Shown: piece by piece, positions 45,890 to 57,430 of the stretch
Numbering within the stretch: position 1 is the stretch's first letter
How the letters are laid out: every line of letters starts with the position of its first letter
Assembly: GCF_047948215.1 (NCBI RefSeq)
Contig: NC_134465.1
Span: forward strand, 19,798,022 to 19,862,021
DNA length: 64,000 nt
Direction of reading: 5' to 3'
Source: Lycorma delicatula
Lineage: Eukaryota; Arthropoda; Insecta; Hemiptera; Fulgoridae
Program-made: the position numbers and the translations under genes
The notes under the pieces: generated by a model
What the model was told of the DNA's origin: nothing
The model's database searches: none
What the model saw: the letters and a program-made list of their open reading frames with translations, nothing else

Positions 45890-46740
45890 GATTCAATTGC
45901 TGATTCTGTAAAAAGTAAAATTTTGAGTTGTGACATTCTTGTACTGATGGTATAATATGTTTCCTTTATTAGTTTGCCATTTATTACGTCATTCTAATTG
46001 ATTTATGTAATCATTAGACCATTTATTCCAAATACCCTGTGTAAATTTTTGTAGTTACCAACGGCCTAAACTATTAAAAGAAGTTCTAGTGATATCAGGA
46101 TCAGGGATCAAAGTGATAGCAGATCCAATAAGAAAGTGTTCAGGTGTCAGTGGTTGTTGATCTCTTGAATCGCAAGATACACATATAATAGGTGTAAATT
46201 TAGAAAGGTTTCAATTTTATGCGAGTGCGGCGTATAATTCCTCAAAGTTAATAACAGTTTGTCCTACGACATGGTGAAGAACATACTTTATGCCGCTTTC
46301 TCATAATCCAACAAAATGTGAGGATAAACGAGGGATGTATGACCAATTTATTCCTTGCGATGTGATAAAACTCTGGATATTGTATATTGACATTCCCTTG
46401 ATTTAATTATTATTGAAAATAATTCATGTAGAATATTACTGGCAGGTTTAACATTTTTCTATTATTGGAAAACATTTGTTTCGGTATACCACTTCATGAA
46501 ATAAATTGCCTTAGTATAGTGATGAAAACCTCTGAAGTTAAATTAGAAATTAAATATAATGAATAGCCTTGTTGAAAGACAAACAAATGTATACAAGTTT
46601 TTGATATGTCTTTGATCTTTGCCTGCCATGCCGAATTAAAATTCTTTGAGGATGTATTGTATTTGGCTACACCATGAATGAAACCACTTGCATTTACAAC
46701 ACTATTTCCTAATTGGAGCGGCAGCTTTGCCATGTAATAA
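45890..46740 (-). pseudogene. BEL/Pao LTR-retrotransposon integrase remnant
   Basis: Minus-strand blocks in pol order: MAKLPLQL, AWQAKIKDISKTCIHLFVF, SLYLISNLTSEVFITILRQF, SGIPKQMFSNNRKM, then SYIPRLSSHFVGL, a stop, SGIKYVLHHVVGQTVINFEE, LTPEHFLIGSAITLIPDPD and GIWNKWSNDY. These match the BEL/Pao integrase order CIFVCMxTKAVHIELVSDLTSExFLxALRRF...FIPPxAPHFGGLWExxVKxxKxHL...LTPGHFLIGxPL. Expected catalytic Asp positions near the start and at YSDNG are substituted. No gag, RT or LTR was found nearby. Confidence 0.82.
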
Positions 46741-47555
46741 CCTTAATAGTTTTTAAATGTCTCACTTGTAGCGCTGCTTTCATAATCATGAATGATTATG
46801 ATTAATGATTAAATGATCTTAATCATTTAATTCGCTTTTTAATTAATTAATAACATTTTTTGGAAAATTAATTTGGACAGCAGTTGGTTATAAGTTATAG
46901 AGCTTTTGAAAACTATTTGACCACGTATAAGTTTTATAACATAGAAGACTTTAATAACTTTTAGAAGATTTAACAAAATTTTAAAAAATCAAGCTTCTTC
47001 CTATGAAGTTTACCAATTAGGAAAGATGCTAATTTTTTCCTGCCAGTCAAATATTCTAATTACAGAACTTTATCTACTAATCATAAAAGAAGAAACAAAT
47101 GAAAATTCATAATGTGGAAATCAATTCAGAATGTATATATATTTTGGGAAAAAATAAGACTATTAAATACTTGAAATTACTGAAATAAAGCGTAATTTAT
47201 ATTTCATATAGATTTAGAGGACAAAATATTCTCTTTATTTACCCCAGAAAATATCTTGATTATATATTTTATGAAAGGTTGTAGGGTTTAGCTCTCTACA
47301 CATCAGGCACTAAGTTTATTTTGCAGGCACTGTACTACTCACAAGGCTTATATAAACCCCTACCAAATAACACCAAGGAAGCAGGATGCACTAATTTATG
47401 GATTATTTTATGCTTTTGGACTTATCAGAGTGTAACCAAAACAAACAGAATAAAACTGGAGAATGAGGGTTAAAGAAAAGGAAAAAAGTACATATCAAGT
47501 GGTTAAACAAATTCATATAAAGTGTAGCGGTTAACTTGCTGTCACAAATTAGTTA
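46741..47555. other. AT-rich stretch, nothing recognised
   Basis: Upstream pol sequence of the BEL/Pao element would be expected here on the minus strand, but no motif is recognisable beyond about 46740. AATGATTATGATTAATGATTAAATGAT near 46790 is simple-sequence-like. Confidence 0.4.
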
Positions 47556-47775
47556 TTTTGCAGCTAATTTTCGAAGTCAAAGTTACTAAAAATCAAATCC
47601 TAGTAAAAGTTAGTTACTTTTATACAAATTTGGGATTTGAACACTAAACAGCGGATACCGGTGTACTTTGCTGGTCGGGGTTCAATTAACCAACCACAAA
47701 TCTTAGGTACGGTCGGCCTAAGTGTGTACAAGACTACATCTCATTTAAATGTCATACAAATCATCCTCATTAGGT
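47556..47775 (+). mobile_element. tRNA-derived SINE, family A, copy 4 (damaged)
   Basis: Body words AAATCCTAGTAAAAGTTAGTTA, GGATACCGGTGTACTTTG, GGGGTTCAATTAACCAACCAC, GTACAAGACTACATC and CATACAAATCATCCTCATTAG. The head is degraded and the tail is missing after ATCCTCATTAGG. The 47637-47834 frame is an artefact of it. Confidence 0.75.
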
Positions 47776-47809
47776 GTGGGAGGGGTCTGTTTATTATATG
47801 CTATTCCAA

Positions 47810-47880
47810 CGTTCAATCCTTTACTAGGATTTGAACGTTGGAACTCTCGACTTCCAAATCAGCTGATTTTGGAAGAAGCC
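47810..47880 (-). mobile_element. SINE family A head fragment, opposite orientation
   Basis: TTTACTAGGATTTGAACGTTGG and TCGACTTCCAAATCAGCTGA are the reverse complement of the SINE head including a B box close to GTTCAAATC. Only ~70 bp remain. With copy 4 it forms a head-to-head remnant around 47780. Confidence 0.75.
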
Positions 47881-48297
47881 ATCGCCTTCTTAGACCGCCT
47901 GAACGCCCCCAATTTTCTGTGGGCCTTTTATCGCCCGTCCCTGAAAGCCTCCAGCGCCCATAAGGTGGCGTTGTCGCCCACTTTGATAACAAATGGTTTA
48001 TATGTACTAGTTGAACCCTAAAACGTATAGATTTGCAAAGAAACCCGATACCCCATTTTTAACACCATAATTTCCTCCCCTCACCACAATATAACAATTT
48101 CTTTTTTACTCACCTCATAAACTTGAAGTATGTACGGGGGATATTGAAATGGACATTTTGTAGCGTATGAAAATTGCCATGCCAGATCGAGCATTCGAAC
48201 TCGGGACCTCCGGATGATAGATCGAGACATTAACATTCCGCCAAGGAGATCGGAAACTAACTATTCTAGGTATATTAGCCGGGAAAGTAATATAAAA
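47881..48297 (-). repeat. Dispersed repeat family G, interrupted by a SINE
   Basis: Minus strand: ATATTACTTTCCCGGCTAAT with CTAGAATAGTTA (48265-48297), then the SINE at 48137-48262, then TTTTAGGGTTCAACTAGTAC, ATCAAAGTGGGCGACAACGC and GGCGCTGGAGGCTTTCAGGG (about 47930-48030). The same order is uninterrupted at 30737-30900 on the plus strand. Confidence 0.65.
48137..48262 (-). mobile_element. tRNA-derived SINE, family B, copy 1
   Basis: Minus-strand head GATCTCCTTGGCGGAATG with an A-box-like TGGCGGAATG, B box GAGTTCGAATG, then CATGGCAATTTTCATACGCT and ACAAAATGTCC. The family-specific CATGGCAATTTTCATACGC segment recurs at 53010, 55490 and 63500. It splits family G. Confidence 0.75.
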
Positions 48298-49954
48298 TTG
48301 AATATAAGAAATAAAAACGAAAATATATATGAAATATAAACTAACATAAATAAATGAATGAATGATCCTGGTGGTGGGGGGGGGGGTAAATAAACAAAAA
48401 TTTTATCTGCGTTTTTCACACATGTAGAATAATTGCCTGGAACGAAATGAATGGAATATGAGATACACACACACACAAATATATCTGTATAAAGTTTAGT
48501 AATAAATTGCCCTTAACAGAAAGGATTATAATATAAATTTACGTAAACGATGGATCGGGTGTGTTAAAGAATCATATTGAAACAGAGAAATCTGCAAGAG
48601 AGTGAGAGAGGAATGGTAGGAATAGACAGAGAAAGAGAAAAGTAGGAAAAAAGAGATTGTATTATCGTGACAGTAAAAAAAAAGTAGAAAAATACAAAAA
48701 AGGATACATTTTGAAATAAAAATTTATGAATGTTAGAAGTAAAAAAAAAGATGTGGGAAAAATATCAGAGGAAATACAACAAAAGAATAATGTTTGGGGG
48801 GGTTTGGGAAAAAAGGGGAAACATAAGTTACAATTCTGTTAGTGTAAATATATTGAGTCATACATAAAATATAGCTGAAGTATACAGAATACACAGTAGT
48901 AGTTTTGTTACAGCCTTAACACTGGTAAACAATTCGCAGTGTCACAATGATAAAAAAAAAAAACTGTAGAAGAAAAACCATAATTCTTTTTAACTCTTAC
49001 ATAAAATGTAGTGGACACACTTTTTCATTTATTTAGCCTGTTTAACTTAGTTTGAAATTATTGATTATTGTATTTTTTTATAAACAATTTGAAAAGACGA
49101 TACATTATGTTTAGCGGAATTGGAAATTTATATACACGTTCTACAAGATGAAACAAATAATTTACGACAGAATTATAGCACAATTTCTTGAACGAAAACG
49201 TATTATTTACAGAAAATTGAACCGAAGTAAAAATTAAACAATATAATCAGTCGGGCTTCAGAAGGGAATACTTATAGGGAAGCCTACTATAATCCTCAGA
49301 TTAACTTCGGAAACCGGGATGAGATATTCTACATTTACTTCCGTTGCGAATTTAGCTGAAAAATTTACAGTTTAGTTGGATTCTTCTTTATGCCGCATAG
49401 AAGAGTATTTTTCATCAGCAACCGTATTCTAATATCTCGTACTATGTCGAAGAACAACTATTATTATGTGTATATATTTAAGTTAGCCGACGCAAGCCGG
49501 CCGATTAGTAAGTAGTATGCTTCTCTCATCTACGGAAGATCGGCGGCACCCGATTCCTGAGAAGAGGGTTTGATCTTTTGATGCTGTCTATCTCTTTTCC
49601 TTAATCCTTTCTTCTTCCGATGAATGTAAGAATGTAATTCAGATATCATCCTAGATTCCCCGCTTTAATCGTTCCGGGAACACGCAGAGCTAATTTATCT
49701 CGATATTATTTAATACGAAGGGAAGAAATTTGGAGAAGTTATTTTCTAACCGGAAGGTGCACAATAAGTCTAACAATTAAAGCGATTTTAAGATCGAATC
49801 GTGCCTCCTAATCGTTTTAAAATAGACAAAAAAATTACTAAGTTTTCAGACATCTAAAATAATATAGAATAAAATTATAATTTTAAGGGAAATCAAGTTG
49901 AAGACTAGAAAAGGAACACTGAAACAAAGAAACTAGATAAGGAAAAGAAAATTA
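48298..49954. other. AT-rich stretch with an 11-base G run
   Basis: GGTGGTGGGGGGGGGGG lies at about 48370-48386. A moderately GC-rich patch occurs at 49490-49700. No recognised gene on either strand. Confidence 0.45.
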
Positions 49955-50255
49955 AATTTCTTAGGGCACGCGTTCAGGATAGACCCAAACAGATTAAATA
50001 AATACATCTTTGACAAGCTGTGGAACATGAAAAGTAAATCAAATTACCCGAAACAGATGGAAGAGAACCTTCAAATGATAAGTTTGAGAAAAAAAACAAC
50101 TGTAGTTACACAGATAACTTTCGAAGAATAATTAAAAATATAAAAGTTGTTGTGGCAGAATAAAATGGACAGATGAGCAAAAAACGAGGACATTCCGAAA
50201 AAAAGAAGAGGAAAAAATGATTTTTGCGTGGTCCTAAGTAGGCTTTACCGCATAA
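49955..50255 (+). pseudogene. LINE 3' fragment, same family as 9130-9500
   Basis: Translated pieces: DPNRLNKYIFDKLWN (with frame interruption), YPKQMEENLQM, then a lysine-rich end around KWTDEQ. Nucleotide words ATCTTTGACAAGCTGTGGAAC and ACTTTCGAAGAATAATTAAAAATATAAAAGTT are almost identical to 9.1 kb. Many stops. Confidence 0.75.
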
Positions 50256-50764
50256 AAAAATAAAGTTAAATGTTAAATAAAACATTACAACAAACTTTGT
50301 AATAACATTTATAAATTGAAATTCTAGCAGATTAAATGTTTTAAAACAATTACGGGATTAATCCTAGATCAAACGATTTAAATGAGCGACAAAAAAGGAG
50401 AAAACTCGATTAAATAGTTATAAAGGATTAAGAATCGCTCAGTAACATGGAAAAAAGCTGACAAAGTTGTAGGCTGGGAGTGATTATTTTTATATAGTGA
50501 AAGAATAATGAATGAGACTTGAAAAATGCTAACGACACAGTTGTTTCTGATTCACGGCTTACAATCGCATACACAAACAACTTAGTTTAAAATATTTATT
50601 ATTTTATTAAATTTCATATTTTTTCGTTTATTTAATTCAGTGATTCTAACTAAAGCGCGTGGGCATACCGTATTTAATTCGCGCGGGTGTAGCGATACTA
50701 GCGGCGACGGTCGGCACTAACTAAACTACTTTCACAACTTACAGATGACAAATTTCGCTTGAAC
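50256..50764. other. AT-rich stretch before a tRNA-like motif
   Basis: No gene recognised. GC and CpG content rise from about 50650. Confidence 0.4.
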
Positions 50765-50860
50765 AGTCGGCATGCTGGTATAGCCGTGAGGGTTAACGCT
50801 TCAGGTACCGACTCAACCGAGCGATCGAGTTGGAGACCCAACCAGACCGAGATACGTTTT
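50765..50860 (+). mobile_element. tRNA-like sequence, possible SINE family C head
   Basis: TGGTATAGCCG (about 50774-50784) is a perfect match to the Pol III A-box consensus. GAGTTGGAGACCC (about 50828-50840) differs from a B box at one base, about 45 bases downstream. A TTTTT run follows at about 50855. No paired acceptor stem was found, so a functional tRNA gene is unlikely; a SINE head is likelier. Confidence 0.4.
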
Positions 50861-52370
50861 TACACCTTAAATACTATTCGTTTATTTAATTCTGCCGCTC
50901 ACTTGTAACGTCACAACATAGCGGTCGAGTAAAACAGTATTTTTTGGGGGTAGGGCTGCGACGTTGCACTTTTTTCTTTACAAATATTGTTATTTTTAAA
51001 TTTTTAACAAATGCGTCTAAGAAAAATACGACGCTAATTAGGCGAAATCTTGAGATACTGCGGGTGACCTTGCTCTACAGTTTCACCCCTTGGCCTTTTC
51101 AGTTGAAAATTTAACGGCATCAATGCCCCGTATATAGAAGTAATCTGAACAATTTTGGTCAAAATCAATTCAATAGTTCTGAAGATATAAGGAGATTTAA
51201 AGGCTAACACCGAACACACGTGTATTAACATGCGGGAAATTTGCATCCGGTTTTTTAGGTTGCTTAGGAGTCAAAACGTCAAGATCCGGTGAAAACTGCA
51301 TACGCCCAAATTGAACCGATTACAATACTTTCCCTTTTAGAGTATAATTTTCCTATAGCGCAATCTAGACGGGTATATAAAAGTAACCTAAGATTTATTT
51401 TTTGGCGTCAAAGTAATCTATGATAAAATTTTATTTAAAAATTATTATTATAGGTTTGAATAAACCAAAAAAAGTATAAAAAATTGTTTTTTTTTGCTCC
51501 TCATGTCCAAAATCACCTTCCTACAATTTTTTTTTATTTTTCCACGTATACTTCTTTAAATGGAGAAAAAGAAACCACAGAAAAATGTACATCAATAAAA
51601 ATTTTATCAAAAATTTCTTTTTTGAGGTTGGGGTGAATTATGATTAAATTTTATTGTATAATTATTAAAAGTTTAAAAAAAAAATTTAATTTCAAAAATC
51701 GATATATTTAAACTTTGATCTGCTTCCCACCCCTAATATTGGCCTGAAAGTATTTTTTTTTCGAGTTCACTTGCACTACTAATAAGCCTAGAAAGACATA
51801 AAAAAAATTCGGTTAAAAATATTTTATTAAATAAAAAGATAGCCTACATTTTTAGATTTTTGGAGAAGGAAAAATTATGGGAAAAAATGTTAAAAAAAGG
51901 GTAAGATAAGCTATGTACGTACGTATTGAACTGAACTTAAAGTGAGGTTATGTTTGAAAACTATGTTTAAAATTTTAAGAAAATTGATTTCAAAATGTTT
52001 CCAACAACCGCCCGTAGATTCGAGTTTCTGCGACAAATTTCATCAAAATCGGTTTATCCGATAAAAAGTTATTAACCTTCAAACACGTACATCGTATGCA
52101 AGTATGTATGTATGTACGTATGTACTAACATTTTCCCCACCCCTTTTTGACTGAATACAAGCTTACCCTCTGTATCTGAGCGATTAATTGATTGCACGAT
52201 AGAGGTGCCGGATTAATGAAAAAAATGTTCACATGTTTATAAATCTTGAAAATTTTTTTAAAAATCTTAAACTAGTAAAATAAATATGGTATACTAACTC
52301 TGGCAAAAAAAAAACCTGTTAAAAAAGGAATAAAGAAATCTTTTTATTCCTTTTTTAATTCCGTGTTCTA
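50861..52370. other. AT-rich stretch with a retroelement-style end near 52090
   Basis: AAAATCGGTTTATCCGATAAAAAG at about 52046 followed by (ATGTATGT)n-like words and CCCACCCC resembles the 3' ends of several insect dispersed repeats. No coding sequence recognised. Confidence 0.4.
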
Positions 52371-52375
52371 AGAAC

Positions 52376-52919
52376 AAGGAAGTATTGTAATCGCGAAAAA
52401 TATTGGTTTTCAGATTTCAACGGAAATATCCGTTTTGACCATCCCTGAATCCACTCTGAATAGTTTCGGCGTCATATTTGTATGTACGAATGCATCTCGC
52501 ATAACTCAAAAATGATTAGCCGTAGAATGTTGAAATTTTGTGTTTAGGAGTTGTAACAATCCAAAAAATTTGGATTTTGGACTTTTTCTAATTGCAGTAG
52601 TAAGCCCTTATTGAGAAATTTTCACTGATATATCATAAGTGGTACTTATTTTCATCGGTTCCAGAGTTACAGCCCAATAAAATTTGAATTAATGAAATAT
52701 TTGGGTCTTACAAGGGGAAGGCACATCGGTTCAAATCTGATTTCATTTTCTTTTTTTTTAATTTAAAAGAATTGATTTATTAAAAATTATTAACCTCCGA
52801 TTGTAAAAAAATTGCAATAAATAATAATAACAAAACAAAATATGAAAAAAAGTAATAAAAAATATACGTAATTGAACAGGCGTACAAGGAAGTCATGTGG
52901 TGTCCACATCAGATTTTTA
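52376..52919 (+). mobile_element. Short transposon-like repeat family E, copy 5
   Basis: AAGGAAGTATTGTAATCGCG, GATTTCAACGGAAATATCCG, TTTTGACCATCCCTGAATCC, GGGTCTTACAAGGGGAAGGC and the end GGCGTACAAGGAAGTCATGT. It lacks the ~50-base GTTGCACCTCCC block present at 23.1 kb. Confidence 0.8.
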
Positions 52920-52954
52920 AATATAATCTTGTTTTTTTTTCATTTTTGTTTGAC

Positions 52955-53070
52955 TTCCGGAACCTCCGTTAGGTATTAATTTAGAGGATGAAATGAATGA
53001 CAATTTTTGTAGCGTGTGGAAATACAATGCCTGACCGGGATGGCATTTTCACACGCTACAAATCATTCAC
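52955..53070. repeat. SINE family B tails in inverted arrangement
   Basis: GTAGCGTGTGGAAATACAATGCC and GGCATTTTCACACGCTAC flank a short centre (TGACCGGGAT), so two copies of the family B segment face each other. Left of them GGAACCTCCGTTAGGTATTA and TAGAGGATGAAATGAATGA is the tail shared with family A, on the minus strand. Confidence 0.7.
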
Positions 53071-54697
53071 CTTATTCTAATATATATTTGTGTTTAACCA
53101 TCATTTAGACTAATTTTCTTTGTAAATCTATATATATATATATATATTTACAACTATTGAATGTGCTACTCAAAAATTATAAATTTTCTTATTTGGAAAA
53201 TATATATTGAAAAACACTCTGTATCGGTAGGATTCCGATGCGTAAACATTTTTAATTAATAAATCCAGGTAACGATTAAATATAATTTATCTCTCTTAGA
53301 AAATTTTTATTCCACTGTTGAACTATCCATCTTGCATGATTATAAGGAAGTACAGAGTAGAAGAAACGTACAAACTTTTGGGTCGAGTAAATAATTAATT
53401 CGTTTTTTTAACGATCGTGTAACGCTTAGTTGTTTTTAATTTTCTATTAAGAATAGTAATTTTTCTAATAATATTGGCACAGGGAAAGTAAAAAAAAAAA
53501 AAAAAATAAATAATACGAACAGGAATAGGAAAAGTAGAAGAAATAGATAAAGATTTCAGATATCTTGATGGATTTTCGTAAAAGAATGGATTAGAAAAAT
53601 CATAAGTATAAGTTAAATTAAAAAAAAAAAAAAAAAAAAAAATATAGAAAAAACTGGGGTGTTCTCTAATACGCCCCGCACCGTTTTTAGTTATTTCTCG
53701 CGGATTTATATATAAAACTAGTATCACCGTAGCGGTAAATATTTTTTTATTTTATGTTTTTTAGTCAAGTAACCAGATGCAGATGCAACCAGTCGCGTCG
53801 CACATACAATAACAGCGCTTGTGCTGGTTGAACCGCTGCGTCGTACGCCGTTGCTCACCGTAAAAAAATCTTAAATATTTGCAAGGCCAAATCTAATGAA
53901 TATCTCGTTTATTATAGTTAGAAATGGGGAAAATTTGGAATCAGTGTTCAAATTAATAAAAGTTATTTTATTCTAAACGTAAAAAAGTATGTACATTTTC
54001 TGACTTTTTCCTTGTTTTACCCTGTTTTTCTGAAAACCTAAGTAAGAGAGGTCTGGAATCACTTTTATTCAATTTTATTGATCAAATATCATAAGGAAAC
54101 ATCAAATTTACCCCTCGATTTATACCCCAAGAAGTTTAGTACGGTTTAATTTTAAAAAGGGAGCACAAAAGCAGGACTAAATGTTTCGCGTGCCGAAAAT
54201 CGCTAACGAACCGTTTTCCGATCTATGTGTATATGACCGGCTTTTCTTATTTTGGCGATAGAATCATCTCTGGAGCGATTGCCGAGCAATTTGGAATCAC
54301 TCGGTATATTAAAAAAAATGTACTCATAATAAATATACTATAAAATATTAATAAAATGAATGAAGATTATTAATAAAATATATATTAAAAAAAAATTATT
54401 ACTTAGCAGCAAACCGATTTAGTTAAAAATTTTAGCCGTTACTCTCGTAGCCAAAATAATATAATGTCCTCCAAAACATATTTTACGTCCTTGCACTTCA
54501 GTCAAACCAAAAATTGGTACGATGGATACAGTACTTCTTAAACATAAAATTTAATTACACGGCTATTAAATTATTAAAAAAAATATAAGCTAAAGTTAAA
54601 AGTGAAATCGGGTATTCGAAAAATATATAATATAAAAGTGATGGTTGTAAAATCAATAAAAACATTTTTTAATTTGAATGATTGAATGTACCACATT
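53071..54697. other. AT-rich stretch with long A runs; nothing recognised
   Basis: Poly-A runs at about 53491-53506 and 53621-53641. A CpG-containing patch at 53770-53870 has no known motif. The 110-residue minus-strand frame at 53395-53727 is phenylalanine- and lysine-rich because of the A runs. Confidence 0.45.
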
Positions 54698-55412
54698 TTA
54701 AGTAGATTTCATAAGAAAGCTGCCTATTGTAATGGTTACCATGATTCGACTTTCGGAATATTTCGACATATCTTCGCGTTTCACATCCCCCAGACCCCAA
54801 AACCACCGTCAGCTCAAACGTATATATATATTTCACTTTCATGACACGGTAACTGTCGTAATTTTGCACCAATCATTTTCAAATTGTTCTTTAAAAATAG
54901 CTCGTCCCAAAATCTCGGTCGAGTTAGTTAACGGCCAAAATCGGACCGTGGGGGTGGAAATGGAGGGGCATTTTCAAAAAACAAAATATCGCTATAGTTT
55001 TTTTATTAAGTAATATCCAATTCGTTTAAAGTTGCAACTATTCTCTGGATAAGGGCCTAAAACTTATCTAAGTGAAGTTTTTTGATATCATCAACTATTG
55101 GCTCAGGGAGTGGAAAAAATGGGGTTTAGAAAACAAAAAAAATCATACCTTCCTTAATAGCTACAGAATTGAATCGGTTTAAGTGGTGGTTAGCCCGCCA
55201 AACGTTATCTAAAACCTTTGTCTGAAACAATTTTGGTATGACCAACCCTTACGGCAAGGGATGACCAAAATATTTCTGGAATTGTATGAAAATGGGGCTT
55301 GTCGTATCGTGTAAATCTGAAATGTTTCTTAACTTTAAGGTGGAAATCTTTTTTATCCCCTACTTAGCACCGGTGAAATCTACCTCCGCCTTCCGGCGTG
55401 CCGAAAGGGTTT
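54698..55412 (-). repeat. Dispersed repeat family D, inverted copy
   Basis: Reverse complement of 19757-20563: starts AAGTAGATTTCATAAGAAAGC, contains GCGTTTCACATCCCCCAGAC and GTTAACGGCCAAAATCGGACC, and ends GGTGAAATCTACCTCCGCC with CCGGCGTGCCGAAAGGG. Several small deletions relative to the 20-kb copy. Confidence 0.85.
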
Positions 55413-55429
55413 TTTTTTTGGCTTGATGA

Positions 55430-55562
55430 TTTCGCCAAATAAGCTCGAAGTCTTTGAGTGGGAAATGGATATGGAATCATTGTAGCGTATGAAAAATGCC
55501 ATGCCTGACCGGAATTCGAACCCAAGACCCTTGTACGAAACGGTATCCAACCGCACCACGAC
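55430..55562 (-). mobile_element. tRNA-derived SINE, family B, copy 2
   Basis: Minus strand: GTGGTGCGGTTGGATACCG head, GGGTCTTGGGTTCGAATTCC with B box, GGTCAGGCATGGCATTTTTC and ATACGCTACAATG. Tail part is short. It lies right beside family D. Confidence 0.75.
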
Positions 55563-55624
55563 TATTTTTCATCTATATTAACTTATCTATAAATTCATTA
55601 ATTAAAAATAATTATATTTTCTTT

Positions 55625-55627
<3 letters not shown>

Positions 55628-55709
<82 letters not shown>

Positions 55710-55711
55710 TA

Positions 55712-55784
<73 letters not shown>
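55628..55784. repeat. (TA)n microsatellite, ~157 bp
   Basis: An almost pure TA tract with a few TAATATA interruptions. Tyr/Ile-rich frames across it are artefacts. Confidence 0.95.
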
Positions 55785-56094
55785 AACCCAAAACTTTGTT
55801 GTTGCATCACGTGAGAACTAACCGGACAGCTGGATACATTCCTGTAATCCCCGGGAAGGTTTTAAGCCATTGTACGTGGTTCCAGCCCCCTTGCGCGGAA
55901 ATTGTGAAATAAAGATATTCGTTAAAGAAAAAAAAAATTATTTTACTACAGTATTATTTCTTTGCCGTGGGTAACAGAAATACATTATGCATTTTTTGTT
56001 ATCAAAGGTACGATAGTTCCGTAGTTACTAATATACTATGCTTTGTAATTTGGTCTCTTTTTCAGATTCTATTAAGCCTGAATACTTAATTATC

Positions 56095-56240
56095 ATCAGT
56101 ATTACTGTCACAACCACGAGGGTAACGAAAACTGCAGGGGTCCTGGGGGCGGTGCCCTGTCGCTAGACGGGATGGCGAGCGAAGCGTATTCTACGACCTT
56201 AGGGTAAGCCCTTTATCGCCCCTAGGTTTGCCTGGTCCGC
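56095..56240 (+). repeat. Dispersed repeat family I, copy 2
   Basis: CACAACCACGAGGGTAACGA, GGCGGTGCCCTGTCGCTAGA, CGGGATGGCGAGCGAAGCG. Matches the minus strand of 15867-15968. Confidence 0.65.
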
Positions 56241-57239
56241 CGTTAAACTACACAAATCTTTAAAAATATTAATTTAATATATCCATTCGTAATGCTCTTG
56301 TAACCATTTCGGTATAAACTGTTTTTGGTAAGATTAATTTTGTAGAAGTAAACAGAAATTAATTTTTATACGTTTTATTTTTTATAATGAATATCTAGTG
56401 TTCTAATTCTGTATGATATATTAAAATAATTATGATAATAGTAAGCGTTATAGGCTTATTTATACGTGTTGACTCGTGTTGAATCCAATAACAAGAAAAA
56501 TATAAGTTTATTTTAACGGTTTTCAGAAAGTTTATCAATGTTTTTAGAAAAACACTGTTTACAATGTTACTAGATTATTATACAATTAATTAACATTATC
56601 CTATTAACACGATTCAGCTGTTGAAAATTATAGGGAAACGAAAAAAAGGAAGACTTAAGCTTAAACGATAAGGTAACAAAGTTCAGTGAAAGAGATGGTG
56701 GAGAACTGAGGAAGCATGGTCACACACTCGTACATATAAATGGTAAAGAAAAATCAAATACGCGTAACAGAAGGCAAGGATAACAATAAAAAATTATAAG
56801 AAAAACCGTTCTTATGAATTTTTCATATAAATAACAATTACGGAATTCCGAATATATCATTTAATCACTTTATAAACCATTTTTTGGTTCTTCAAATCGG
56901 ATAACTGATCAACGGATAATTAGTGTCTATCTATATATCTATTTATATAAATAATAAAATAAATTAAAAATTTATTTACCTTTTAATGATGTCTGTTTTA
57001 TAACTTTTACTGAAGTTAATTTTTAAAGAAATTTTACGAAATAATATTTTGTTATAATCACACCTAAATAACCTAAATTAAATAATATTTAAACACGTTT
57101 ATGACATAATATTTAAGTACGTAATTAATTTAACCGATCGATAAAGTTATAATTTTGTTTATATAAATTAAGACATTAACAAAATTAATTAACATATAAA
57201 TAATAACCATTATGAATATCGACTATATTTATAGATGTA
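56241..57239. other. AT-rich stretch, nothing recognised
   Basis: No coding or structural feature supported. Confidence 0.45.
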
Positions 57240-57430
57240 TATATAAATACTGCACAAGGAAACGCACACACAATCCACAGACGAAACGAACTGTATAACG
57301 CTCGCGAGGTAACTGATGTGTGACGTCACCGTATATAGACGAGACGCAGGCAAAACAACTAACTAATATATGTGGCACTGCCTAACGGTGAAATCGTAAA
57401 CTACAGCGACAAATACAGTATTCTTTCCGT
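57240..57430. promoter_or_regulatory. Promoter-like cluster: CTCGCGAG, CRE and TATA motifs
   Basis: CTCGCGAG (57301-57308), a full palindromic CRE TGACGTCA (57321-57328) and TATATAG (57332-57338) lie within 40 bases in an island of CpG-containing sequence. A TATAAATA word is at about 57242 for the other strand. No exon was recognised on either side, so this is a guess from motif clustering. Confidence 0.3.

Noticed and set aside
48370..48387. G run as a quadruplex regulatory site
   Set aside because: A single G tract without spaced G blocks. More likely simple sequence.
55598..55810. Tyr/Ile repeat proteins
   Set aside because: Products of the TA microsatellite.
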